Assembly: GCA_021825225.1 (NCBI GenBank) | Contig: JAKAIH010000131.1 | Coordinates: forward strand, 1 to 7,327 | Reading direction: 5' to 3' | Source: Pseudomonadota bacterium | Lineage (GTDB): Bacteria; Pseudomonadota; Gammaproteobacteria; Burkholderiales; SG8-39 | DNA: 7,327 nt | Shown: piece after piece, positions 1-4,834 of the stretch | Layout: each line of letters opens with the position of its first letter | Position numbering within the stretch: the stretch's first letter is position 1 | The notes under the pieces: model-generated | Databases searched by the model: none | What the model saw: the letters and a program-made list of their open reading frames with translations, nothing else | What the model was told of the DNA's origin: nothing | Made by a program: the position numbers and the translations under genes

Positions 1-433
1 CGGCCATCTGGCCGAACGTCACCTGTGCCCAGCCCTGCGCCGGCGCGCGCGCGTGGAAGTACGCCAGCGTCTGCGCGACGTTGCGCAGCGTCTGCGCCGC
101 CGGATCGCCTTTGGCGCGCACCGACACCGCGGCGCGCACCCGCGCCAGCCATTCGCCGCGGTCTGGCCGGTGCTCAATCCGGCGCAGGTCCGCCGCATGT
201 ATGCGCGCGTGCTCGAGCTCGAGGCGGGGGGCACGCGCCGCGGCCAGCAGCGGCGCCGCGGCGGAGTCGGTGAGGCCGGCGCGGCGCCGCGCGTCGGCGG
301 TGAGCTCGGCCAGTAGCGCCGCCTCCGCGGCCGGGTCGCCCTGCGTCGCGGTCACACGCGCGCGAATATCGCGCGAAATGCGCGATGCAATCGGGGCGGT
401 GGGTTGTGAAATCGGGTCGGATGTGGCAGTCAT
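1..433 (-). CDS. Hypothetical Ala/Arg-rich helical protein, 3'-partial
   Basis: An open frame starts at ATG 431-433 and continues to the left edge without a stop (144 codons visible). It begins MTATSDPISQPTAPIASRIS and continues as a charged, helix-prone protein rich in Ala, Arg, Glu and Leu, with alternating acidic and basic residues (for example RLELEHARIHAADLRRIEHR) and no membrane helix. An in-frame TAG at 440-442 bounds the start. No Shine-Dalgarno is visible, and the upstream hairpin may affect its expression. It is unlike the membrane proteins before it, so it may be a soluble protein of a different module. No family is recognised. The even charge pattern, with no competing frame on this strand, supports it as real. 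Confidence 0.65.
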   Translation of the reverse strand, partial: MTATSDPISQPTAPIASRISRDIRARVTATQGDPAAEAALLAELTADARRRAGLTDSAAAPLLAAARAPRLELEHARIHAADLRRIEHRPDRGEWLARVRAAVSVRAKGDPAAQTLRNVAQTLAYFHARAPAQGWAQVTFGQMA

Positions 434-453
434 CTTGCGCTAAGTTGACTATC

Positions 454-484
454 GCGGGCCGTTCTTTGGCAGAGGGCGGCCCGC
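454..484. repeat. Perfect 8-bp GC inverted repeat in the gap after the lysis cassette
   Basis: GCGGGCCG (454-461) and CGGCCCGC (477-484) are exact reverse complements with a 15-base loop, so RNA from either strand would fold into a stable stem. It lies in the 58-base gap between the 60-aa gene and the leftmost gene. On the minus strand it is followed by GATAGTCAACTTAGC without a T-run, so it is not a standard intrinsic terminator. Attenuation, mRNA processing or Rho-assisted ending are alternatives. Confidence 0.6.
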
Positions 485-491
485 ATCTGTT

Positions 492-674
492 TCAATCAGG
501 CGCGGTCAGGTCACCCGCGACGCGGGTGGACGGCAGACAGGCTCGAATCAGCGTCTCGAGCACGGTCAACCGCCGGTCGAGACGATAGAGCGCCAGCCCG
601 ACGCACACCAACCCCAATGTGATGAGGGCCGGCGGTAAGGCGCCGATGGTGCCGGCCAGGGCGGCCACGTCCAT
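492..674 (-). CDS. 60-aa single-pass membrane protein, lysis-associated candidate
   Basis: One helix (about 9-30, IGALPPALITLGLVCVGLALY) is followed by an amphipathic charged helix (RLDRRLTVLETLIRA) and a short polar tail. A membrane span next to a short heptad-like charged helix is reminiscent of small holin or holin-partner (XhlA-like) proteins, but that match is by layout only. The ATG follows the lysozyme TGA by 1 base and has a strong GGAGG. It is the last gene before a 58-base gap with a hairpin, so it may close the lysis cassette. Confidence 0.68.
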   Translation of the reverse strand: MDVAALAGTIGALPPALITLGLVCVGLALYRLDRRLTVLETLIRACLPSTRVAGDLTAPD

Positions 675-675
675 A

Positions 676-1233
676 TCACGCGCCTCCGCCGAGGTCCGCC
701 GGCAGGTCCGCCGTGGTCGCATCGGCCCGCCCGGTCACCATCTGCGCGGCGAGGCGGCGGGCGCGCGGACTGCCGAACGCCGCCAGCTCGCGCGCCCATG
801 CCGAATCAAGCATGTCCGCCGCCGCCGCCCGCCAGTGCTGCGCCGCTTCGTCCGGCAGATCGGCCCGCGTCGTCAGGATGGCGAGCTGGATCGCGTGCAG
901 CGTGTGCGTGAAGGCGAGCAAGCCGCCGACTCCGAGCTCGAACCCCATGTTGCACAGCACGCCGGCGCGCACGGGGTCCAGATCGCGCCAGAACGGAAGG
1001 GATCCCTCGAGGCCGCTTTCCACCGCGGCCACGTCGGCGGCGAACATCGACTCCGCCTCCGCCGTGCTGACGCCGTGGGTATCCAGCGCGCGGCCGATTC
1101 CGATCGTCGGATGCCCGGTCAGCACCGAGCCCGGCCGGATCGGCAGCCCCGTGGCGTCGTCGTACACGGTCAGGCGCGGGACACCGCCGCGGGCTTCATC
1201 GTCGCGCAGTTGCGCCAGCATCGACTCCAGCAT
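676..1233 (-). CDS. T4-type lysozyme (glycoside hydrolase 24-like endolysin)
   Basis: Probable muramidase that breaks the MurNAc-GlcNAc bond at lysis. The T4 catalytic pattern is visible: Glu13 in LRDDEARGG (T4 Glu11), Asp25/Asp26 in VYDDATG (T4 Asp20), and Thr43 in PTIGIGRAL (T4 Thr26). About 10 residues are inserted between the Asp and Thr (LPIRPGSVLTGH). The second half keeps the family's RAGVLCNMGFELG..GLLAFTHTL core (about 89-112) and a Trp-containing helical end. There is no signal peptide or membrane helix, so it is cytoplasmic until a holin acts. The start is supported by AAGGAA (1241-1246), 7 bases before the ATG. At 185 aa it is slightly longer than T4 lysozyme (164). PRD1 also has a separate soluble muramidase (P15) in addition to its virion transglycosylase. 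Confidence 0.86.
   Translation of the reverse strand: MLESMLAQLRDDEARGGVPRLTVYDDATGLPIRPGSVLTGHPTIGIGRALDTHGVSTAEAESMFAADVAAVESGLEGSLPFWRDLDPVRAGVLCNMGFELGVGGLLAFTHTLHAIQLAILTTRADLPDEAAQHWRAAAADMLDSAWARELAAFGSPRARRLAAQMVTGRADATTADLPADLGGGA
683..687 (-). promoter_or_regulatory. Shine-Dalgarno of the 60-aa gene after lysozyme
   Basis: GGAGG on the minus strand lies 8 bases before the ATG at 672-674, inside the end of the lysozyme gene. It fixes the start of the small gene that follows and excludes the longer frame beginning at 722. Confidence 0.75.
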
Positions 1234-1453
1234 TGCTCAGTTCCTTGGCTGCAATCACTCGGGAAACCTCCGGCTCGAGCCGGGGCACGGCCGGGCCGTC
1301 CGGCTCGTCTGGCGGCACGGACGGCGCCGGCGGGTCGCCTCCGTCGTCGCCGTCACGGCGGCCGAACAAGGCGAGCAGCGCGGCGCCGAGCACCGCCAGC
1401 GCCAGCAGCGCCAGCAGGCGAGACAGCACCAGCGCAAGCCGCGGGTCTACCAT
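1196..1453 (-). CDS. 85-aa single-pass membrane protein with acidic Pro-rich tail
   Basis: The ATG at 1451-1453 lies inside the end of the previous gene. One Leu/Ala-rich helix (about 6-30) is followed by a dibasic stop-transfer (GRR), an acidic stretch (DGDDGGD), a Pro-rich linker and a short helix near the C-terminus (VSRVIAAKELS). The product therefore probably has an N-terminal anchor and a soluble tail. The last 38 bases overlap the lysozyme gene in another frame, the longest overlap in the window. The location suggests a lysis accessory role (holin, antiholin or inner spanin), but no diagnostic motif supports one choice. Confidence 0.66.
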   Translation of the reverse strand: MVDPRLALVLSRLLALLALAVLGAALLALFGRRDGDDGGDPPAPSVPPDEPDGPAVPRLEPEVSRVIAAKELSNAGVDAGATARR

Positions 1454-1635
1454 CGGCGGGGCTCGCGCCGGTGCAGCACGCCGGCGACGTAGCCGAACGC
1501 GGCAATCGCCAGCGTCACGCCGGCCAGCAGGCGCGGCGCGGCGGCGGCGACGGCGGCGACGGCCGCCAGCAGCAGCAGCGCGCCGGCCAGCACCGCCAGC
1601 ACCGAGCCGAGACGCGCGACGACAATCATCTTCAT
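1447..1635 (-). CDS. 62-aa two-helix membrane protein, holin candidate
   Basis: Two hydrophobic segments (about 5-31 and 36-53) are separated by a short Pro-Arg turn, and the product ends in a basic tail (HRREPRRW). Two helices plus a charged C-terminus is the class II holin layout. The gene lies two genes before a lysozyme that has no export signal and would need a holin. The ATG overlaps the transglycosylase stop (ATGA), with GGAG about 9 bases upstream. The end overlaps the next gene by 7 bases. It could equally be another virion membrane protein. Confidence 0.65.
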   Translation of the reverse strand: MKMIVVARLGSVLAVLAGALLLLAAVAAVAAAAPRLLAGVTLAIAAFGYVAGVLHRREPRRW

Positions 1636-2315
1636 CGCAGGACACTCCGCGGGCGCGGGTCGAAATCGCCCAGGCCGAGCGATCCGCCGCGGCCGGCGAG
1701 GTAGAAGCCGGCGCCGACCAGCACCAGCCCGACCAGGGTGAGCGCGATCCGCAAGGCGAGCTCGCTTGCCCAGGCTTGCCAGCCGCCGGCGCCGCCCGCG
1801 CCGCCACCGATCGCGCCGGCGATGGACGGACCGAGCCCCGGAATCAGCGACAGCGGCCCGGCGGCGCCGGGATTGGCCGGGTTGCCCGGTGCCCACCACC
1901 CCGGCGAGCTGGGTCCGCCAGCCGGGCCGGTGCCGCCTTGGCCACCGCCGAGGATCGACCAGAAATCCGACCAGCTCTGCTGCGTGGCCGCAGAGGCGGA
2001 AGGGCCGAGGGTGCCATAGCGCTGCAATGCCCCGGTCCAACTGCCGGTCTGCTGGTAGAGCGCGGCGTCGTACTGCGCGGCGGCGTTGATGCTCGCAACC
2101 GGGTCGGTGGGATCAAACGGCGCGATGCCGTAGCCGGGTTGCGCCGCCGTGGACGGCAGGAACTGCGCGATTCCGGTGGCGCCGCTTGAAGGGTTGTAGG
2201 CGTTCGGGTTGCCGCCGCTTTCGTGCTGAATCTGCCATCCGAGCACCGCCGGCGGCACGCCCCACCGCGTAGCCGCTTGCTGGATCGTGCTCGAATAGGT
2301 GCCGCTGTAGCTCAC
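1632..2315 (-). CDS. Membrane-anchored lytic transglycosylase, P7-like
   Basis: It probably cleaves the peptidoglycan glycan strand during DNA entry, as virion protein P7 does in PRD1. The N-terminal SLT-type domain covers about 8-105. The catalytic Glu is in QHESGGNPNAYN (Glu32), followed by GATGIAQFLPSTA (46-57) with the family's G-(I/L)-x-Q motif, and by an AAAQYDAALYQQTGSW..AL.RYG stretch (78-101) matching the domain's end. A Gly/Pro linker (about 122-175) leads to a membrane helix (about 187-207) and a short basic tail ending RPRSVLR. The GTG start overlaps the previous stop and lacks a strong Shine-Dalgarno. There is no signal peptide, which fits packaging in a virion membrane and not secretion. 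The 227 aa length is slightly shorter than PRD1 P7 (about 265). The stop overlaps the next ATG. Confidence 0.88.
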   Translation of the reverse strand: MSYSGTYSSTIQQAATRWGVPPAVLGWQIQHESGGNPNAYNPSSGATGIAQFLPSTAAQPGYGIAPFDPTDPVASINAAAQYDAALYQQTGSWTGALQRYGTLGPSASAATQQSWSDFWSILGGGQGGTGPAGGPSSPGWWAPGNPANPGAAGPLSLIPGLGPSIAGAIGGGAGGAGGWQAWASELALRIALTLVGLVLVGAGFYLAGRGGSLGLGDFDPRPRSVLR

Positions 2316-2521
2316 GAAGCCGGCGGGGGCCGAACGACGGCGAACTGCCAGGGCAGATGACCGGACGCGGCGACGCCGGCCAGCGGCGACGTTGCCGGCG
2401 CCATCTGCTGCCCCAGCGTCGTCGGCGCCGATGCCGCCGCAACCAGGTGCACGGCGGCGCCGGCCAGCGGCGACAGAAGCGGGGTATTGTGCGCGCGCAA
2501 CCGCGGCGGAACGGTGACCAT
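2312..2521 (-). CDS. 69-aa hypothetical protein with internal SPLAG repeat
   Basis: The stop of the gene upstream overlaps this start. Either the ATG at 2519-2521 or the in-frame GTG at 2522-2524 could be used, differing by one residue; GGGGC lies just upstream. The product has no clear membrane helix. It carries two similar segments, SPLAGAAVHLVAAAS and SPLAGVAASGHL, and ends with a Pro-rich tail (VVRPPPAS). Its TGA overlaps the transglycosylase start as GTGA, which supports it being translated. No family is recognised. Confidence 0.6.
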   Translation of the reverse strand: MVTVPPRLRAHNTPLLSPLAGAAVHLVAAASAPTTLGQQMAPATSPLAGVAASGHLPWQFAVVRPPPAS

Positions 2522-2718
2522 CACATTTGCCCCGGCTGCAGCACCAGCCAGCCGGCGCCCGGCTGCACGGCGAATTGCCCCAGGCGCAGGGTGCCGGGCG
2601 CGGCGCCCGGCGGCGGTGCGGATTGCAGCGCGCGGCCGAGCTGGTCGGTCTTGCGCACCAGCCAGACCGCGACCAGAAGGCCGAGGATCAGCACCGCGGC
2701 CGGGATTGCGTCATTCAT
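2521..2718 (-). CDS. 65-aa single-pass membrane protein
   Basis: The ATG overlaps the previous stop (ATGA), with AAAGGGG 7 bases upstream. One helix (about 5-21, IPAAVLILGLLVAVWLV) is followed by a basic helical stretch (RKTDQLGRALQ), a Pro/Gly spacer and a C-terminus with beta character (LRLGQFAVQPGAGWLVLQPG). The repeated QPG may form a small hairpin. The gene lies between the anchored helical protein and the genes leading to the transglycosylase, in the virion-protein part of the operon. Function unknown. Confidence 0.7.
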   Translation of the reverse strand: MNDAIPAAVLILGLLVAVWLVRKTDQLGRALQSAPPPGAAPGTLRLGQFAVQPGAGWLVLQPGQM

Positions 2719-3344
2719 CCGCCCGCCCCTTTCACCGTTGGGACGCCACCGCCCGCCGGAACGAGCTTGTTGATGAGCGCGTTCGTGATTCCAGCTTGCG
2801 TGTTGAATTCGGCAAGCTGCGTCTGATTGTTGTTCGCAGTCATCCACGCTGTTGTGTAGTTCTGGTCAACGAATTTCGTATAATCCAGCGAATTCGCGTA
2901 ATTCTGCGCGGTGATACTCTGCAGGTTGGTAATCAGGTTTGACGAAATCTGCTGCTTCTGAATTCCGGCCAGCGCGGCGATGCTGTCTTGCGTCGTGGTT
3001 GCGCCGATCGATGCAAGCTGCAGGTCGGTGTTGTACTTCATGCTCGCCACGGAAACGGCGCCGTTGATCGACGCGGTTTGCGCCGCCAACTGGTCTTGCA
3101 GCATCTGCGATTGCGCCGCCGCCTGATTGGCCGCTTGTTCCTGCGCTAGCATCGACTGCAGATACGCGCCATAGCCGGCGCCGGCGCCCGCCACGGACAC
3201 CGATGGCGCCGCCGCCGGCGCCGCCGCGCTGTGCGAATAATACATGTAGATGAGCACAGCACCGCCGACGAACACGGCGCCGGCGGTTTCGTACGGGTGC
3301 TGCTTTATCCAGTCCTCGAGCTCGTGGAAGGTCACGTTGGCCAC
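2715..3344 (-). CDS. 209-aa membrane-anchored, Gln/Ala/Asn-rich helical protein
   Basis: It starts at GTG (3342-3344), with GGGTGA 6 bases upstream. A short charged N-terminus (FHELEDWIKQHP) leads to one membrane helix (about 20-36) and an Ala/Pro/Gly linker (38-60). Residues 61-190 form a long helical region rich in Gln, Ala, Asn, Ser and Thr with very few charges, for example EQAANQAAAQSQMLQDQL. The tail is Gly-rich. This may form a coiled coil or oligomeric bundle projecting from the membrane, so a DNA-delivery or membrane-to-shell linking role is conceivable. The DNA at about 2770-3010 is visibly less GC-rich than its neighbours. The TGA overlaps the next ATG as ATGA. No named family is recognised. 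Confidence 0.78.
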   Translation of the reverse strand: MANVTFHELEDWIKQHPYETAGAVFVGGAVLIYMYYSHSAAAPAAAPSVSVAGAGAGYGAYLQSMLAQEQAANQAAAQSQMLQDQLAAQTASINGAVSVASMKYNTDLQLASIGATTTQDSIAALAGIQKQQISSNLITNLQSITAQNYANSLDYTKFVDQNYTTAWMTANNNQTQLAEFNTQAGITNALINKLVPAGGGVPTVKGAGG

Positions 3345-3350
3345 GGCATG

Positions 3351-3617
3351 TCACCCGATGGTGTAGGGGTTCGGCAGCAGCGGGCCGGTGTAGGGCGGCG
3401 CGGTCAGCGTGCCGGGTGCGGCGGGCGGCACCGCAGAGCCGAGCAACTGCAGCGCATTGGTGCGGGTGCCCCTGGCGCCGATCGGCGGCACCAGCCCCGG
3501 CGCGGTGACCGGACGGTAAGCGGCGCGGCGCGAGTATTTCAGCAGCCCTTGCGGCGCCGCGCGCGCGACGCCGAGGAACAGGAAATCCGGCAACCAGGCC
3601 GGACGCGGCGCGGTCAC
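3351..3617 (-). CDS. 88-aa Pro-rich protein of unknown function
   Basis: It starts at GTG (3615-3617), overlapping the previous stop as GTGA, with a G-run (GGGGGC) just upstream. The N-terminus has a short hydrophobic patch (about 8-21, WLPDFLFLGVARAA). The rest is extended and rich in Pro, Ala, Gly and Arg (VTAPGLVPPIGARG, LTAPPYTGPLLPNP), with little predicted helix. That composition suits an elongated minor capsid or linking protein. PRD1 has an extended 84-aa tape-measure protein, P30, between facets; similar length and extended character make this a weak candidate (inference only). It ends TGA 6 bases before the next GTG. Confidence 0.66.
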   Translation of the reverse strand: MTAPRPAWLPDFLFLGVARAAPQGLLKYSRRAAYRPVTAPGLVPPIGARGTRTNALQLLGSAVPPAAPGTLTAPPYTGPLLPNPYTIG

Positions 3618-3880
3618 GCCATGCCCCCGAACGTGCCCGCGCCCGGCTCCATGATGCCGGTGCCGAGCCCGAATCCGGTGCCGCTGCTGGCATAGATTGG
3701 CGCCCCCGGATTGTAGCCGGTAACCGGCCCTTCCGCGGTAGCCAAGGCCGAGTTGAAGGCCGAGCTCGAGCTGTTGAGCACGCCCGTCGTGTTGGCGTTG
3801 CGCGACACCAGCACCGCCAGCGTTGCCAATCCGACGATAGCCAGCGCCACCGTCACTACGTCTTTGCCGATCTCGCCCAT
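3614..3880 (-). CDS. 88-aa membrane protein, second of two tandem paralogues
   Basis: It has the same architecture as the gene just upstream: helix at about 8-26, SRNANTTGV (26-34), PVTG (52-55) and a Gly-rich tail. Here the tail is shorter, has fewer Tyr and ends GAGTFGGMA. The positions of ANTxGV and PVTG are identical in both proteins, which points to tandem gene duplication followed by divergence. The ATG follows the preceding TAA with no gap. Its TGA overlaps the next start as GTGA. A structural membrane protein is inferred; two diverged copies could fill different symmetry positions or act as partners. Confidence 0.78.
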   Translation of the reverse strand: MGEIGKDVVTVALAIVGLATLAVLVSRNANTTGVLNSSSSAFNSALATAEGPVTGYNPGAPIYASSGTGFGLGTGIMEPGAGTFGGMA

Positions 3881-4156
3881 TTAGGGGATCCCAATGCCGA
3901 GGCCGAGCCCGCCGCCCGGCAACACGTTAAGGCCAATGCCGCCGGTGCCGCCATACCCGCCATAGCCGACGCCGCCACCGTAGCCGGTCGCGCCGGTGAC
4001 CGGCGACGTTGCGGCGCCGAGCACGCCGGCCAGGGCCGAGCCGGCGGCGCCGATAACGCCGGCGGTGTTGGCGCGCGCGGACAAGATCACGGCGACAATC
4101 GAGAGGCCGATGATGCTGGAGACGATCGCGATGAGCGCGCGTCCGCTTTCGTTCAT
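3881..4156 (-). CDS. 91-aa membrane protein, first of two tandem paralogues
   Basis: One N-terminal helix (about residues 7-27, ALIAIVSSIIGLSIVAVILS) is followed by the motif SARANTAGV (26-34), an Ala/Gly helix, PVTG (52-55) and a Gly/Tyr-rich tail (58-91). The first 55 residues align without gaps to the protein encoded immediately downstream, with 22 identities. The start is fixed by a GGAGGG 7 bases upstream. It ends TAA, directly abutting the next ATG. It is probably an abundant small virion membrane protein whose C-terminus points to one side of the membrane (inference). No family name can be given. Confidence 0.78.
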   Translation of the reverse strand: MNESGRALIAIVSSIIGLSIVAVILSARANTAGVIGAAGSALAGVLGAATSPVTGATGYGGGVGYGGYGGTGGIGLNVLPGGGLGLGIGIP

Positions 4157-4160
4157 GTCG

Positions 4161-4622
4161 TCACCCTCCGAAAAGCGCCGCGGCGCCGGCCAGATTGGAG
4201 AGGCCGCCGCCGCCGCCGTAGCCGCCGCCGGAAAGGAATGAGCCGAGCCCGCCGCCGTAGCCGCCGCCGTAGCCGCCGCCGTAGCCGCCACCGCCGGCGG
4301 CGCCGCCTTGCCCCATGCCGGCGGCGGCCAGGGGCACGGTCGGCGACGGGGCGGGCGGGCTGGTGATGATCTGCTGCAGTTGGGCGAACAACCCGCCGTT
4401 CTGAAGGATGAGCACCACGATAACCAGCCCCATCGCCAGATCGCTCAGCTTGCGCAGCGGCTGATAGAATCCGACAGAGCCCAGCAGCAGGATTGCCCCG
4501 GCCCAGGAGACGAATTGCGTACCGCCGAAATCCTGCGCGGCGAGCGCGGCGAGCTCGTGCTCCGTGCCGCGCCATGCGGCATCGATCAGCACCAGCCCCA
4601 GCAGGATCGCGACCAGCGGCAT
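4161..4622 (-). CDS. 153-aa multi-pass membrane protein with Gly-Tyr repeat tail
   Basis: Three hydrophobic segments are visible (about 2-14, 38-53 and 62-75). A Pro-rich linker (88-97) and a low-complexity tail (104-153) follow, with GGYG units at 112-125 and further Gly-rich stretches. This is the largest multi-pass membrane protein of the window and probably sits in the virion membrane; the flexible tail would extend inside or between membrane and shell (inference). The ATG at 4622 follows the previous TGA by 3 bases. The stop overlaps the Shine-Dalgarno (GGAGGG) of the next gene. The tail is partly built from a 12-base tandem repeat. The next gene also carries a GYGG-rich tail, so a shared structural role is possible. 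No named family is recognised. Confidence 0.78.
   Translation of the reverse strand: MPLVAILLGLVLIDAAWRGTEHELAALAAQDFGGTQFVSWAGAILLLGSVGFYQPLRKLSDLAMGLVIVVLILQNGGLFAQLQQIITSPPAPSPTVPLAAAGMGQGGAAGGGGYGGGYGGGYGGGLGSFLSGGGYGGGGGLSNLAGAAALFGG
4164..4169 (-). promoter_or_regulatory. Strong Shine-Dalgarno that decides the start of the 91-aa gene
   Basis: GGAGGG on the minus strand lies 7 bases before the ATG at 4154-4156 and overlaps the end of the upstream gene (GGA GGG TGA). It is one of the two best ribosome sites in the window. It rules out the longer open frame starting at 4291, whose extra N-terminus is an Ala/Thr shadow of the Gly repeat. Confidence 0.8.
4249..4284. repeat. Three perfect tandem copies of a 12-base unit
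   Basis: The unit CCGCCGCCGTAG (plus strand) is repeated exactly at 4249-4260, 4261-4272 and 4273-4284. Degenerate copies surround it in 4202-4230 and 4285-4310. On the coding strand it encodes Gly-Gly-Tyr-Gly repeats in the tail of the 153-aa membrane protein. The period is a multiple of three, so copy-number change would keep the frame. Confidence 0.85.
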
Positions 4623-4625
4623 ACG

Positions 4626-4730
4626 TCACAGCCCGAGCAAGGAAAGGTACTGCGGGGCGGTGCCCCGCAGCACTACGAATACCACCGCCAGCAGCACGAC
4701 CCATCCGACAATCCGGCCGGTGGCGTCCAC
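4626..4730 (-). CDS. 34-aa membrane protein, GTG start
   Basis: The product starts at GTG (4728-4730), 2 bases after the preceding TGA, and reads VDATGRIVGWVVLLAVVF and onward. One helix spans about residues 7-21 and a short Gly-Leu tail ends LSLLGL. The open frame extends upstream to an ATG at 4820, but that extension is Arg-rich and lies wholly within the preceding gene. No Shine-Dalgarno is visible, so translational coupling is assumed. No family is recognised; a minor virion membrane protein is inferred from context. Confidence 0.55.
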   Translation of the reverse strand: MDATGRIVGWVVLLAVVFVVLRGTAPQYLSLLGL

Positions 4731-4732
4731 GG

Positions 4733-4834
4733 TCAGGCGACGTGGAGCTTGTGCGCGAGCTGCGGATAGCGCGCGCCGGCGACGTAGCCGGCCAGAAGCA
4801 CGATAAGCAGCAGCAGCCAATGAGACGCCTTCAT
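4733..4834 (-). CDS. 33-aa membrane protein
   Basis: A minimal product: MKASH, then a hydrophobic helix (about residues 6-20), then a basic tail (ARYPQLAHKLHVA). The ATG overlaps the preceding stop as ATGA, and GGAAAG about 9 bases upstream can act as a ribosome site. Charge placement (hydrophobic stretch followed by Arg/His/Lys) could suit a virion membrane protein facing the capsid or DNA. There is no recognisable family. Reading it as a gene rests on the exact stop/start coupling and the clean helix, not on homology. Confidence 0.6.
   Translation of the reverse strand: MKASHWLLLLIVLLAGYVAGARYPQLAHKLHVA

Noticed and set aside
454..484. Intrinsic terminator
   Set aside because: The stem is strong but no T-run follows on the minus strand, so it is reported only as an inverted repeat.
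619..1704. A 361-codon plus-strand open frame
   Set aside because: Arg/Gln/Ala low-complexity shadow across lysozyme and two membrane genes that have clear motifs and ribosome sites on the other strand.
1233..2189. A 318-codon plus-strand open frame
   Set aside because: Ser/Arg/Pro-rich shadow of the transglycosylase and holin candidate; it covers several minus-strand genes and has no recognisable motif.
4157..4291. N-terminal extension of the 91-aa membrane protein to an ATG at 4291
   Set aside because: The extension is an Ala/Thr shadow of the Gly-Tyr repeat in the upstream gene; a GGAGGG places the start at 4156.
4202..4310. CRISPR array or regulatory repeat array
   Set aside because: The 12-base units are contiguous, without spacers, and encode Gly-Tyr repeats in frame within a gene.
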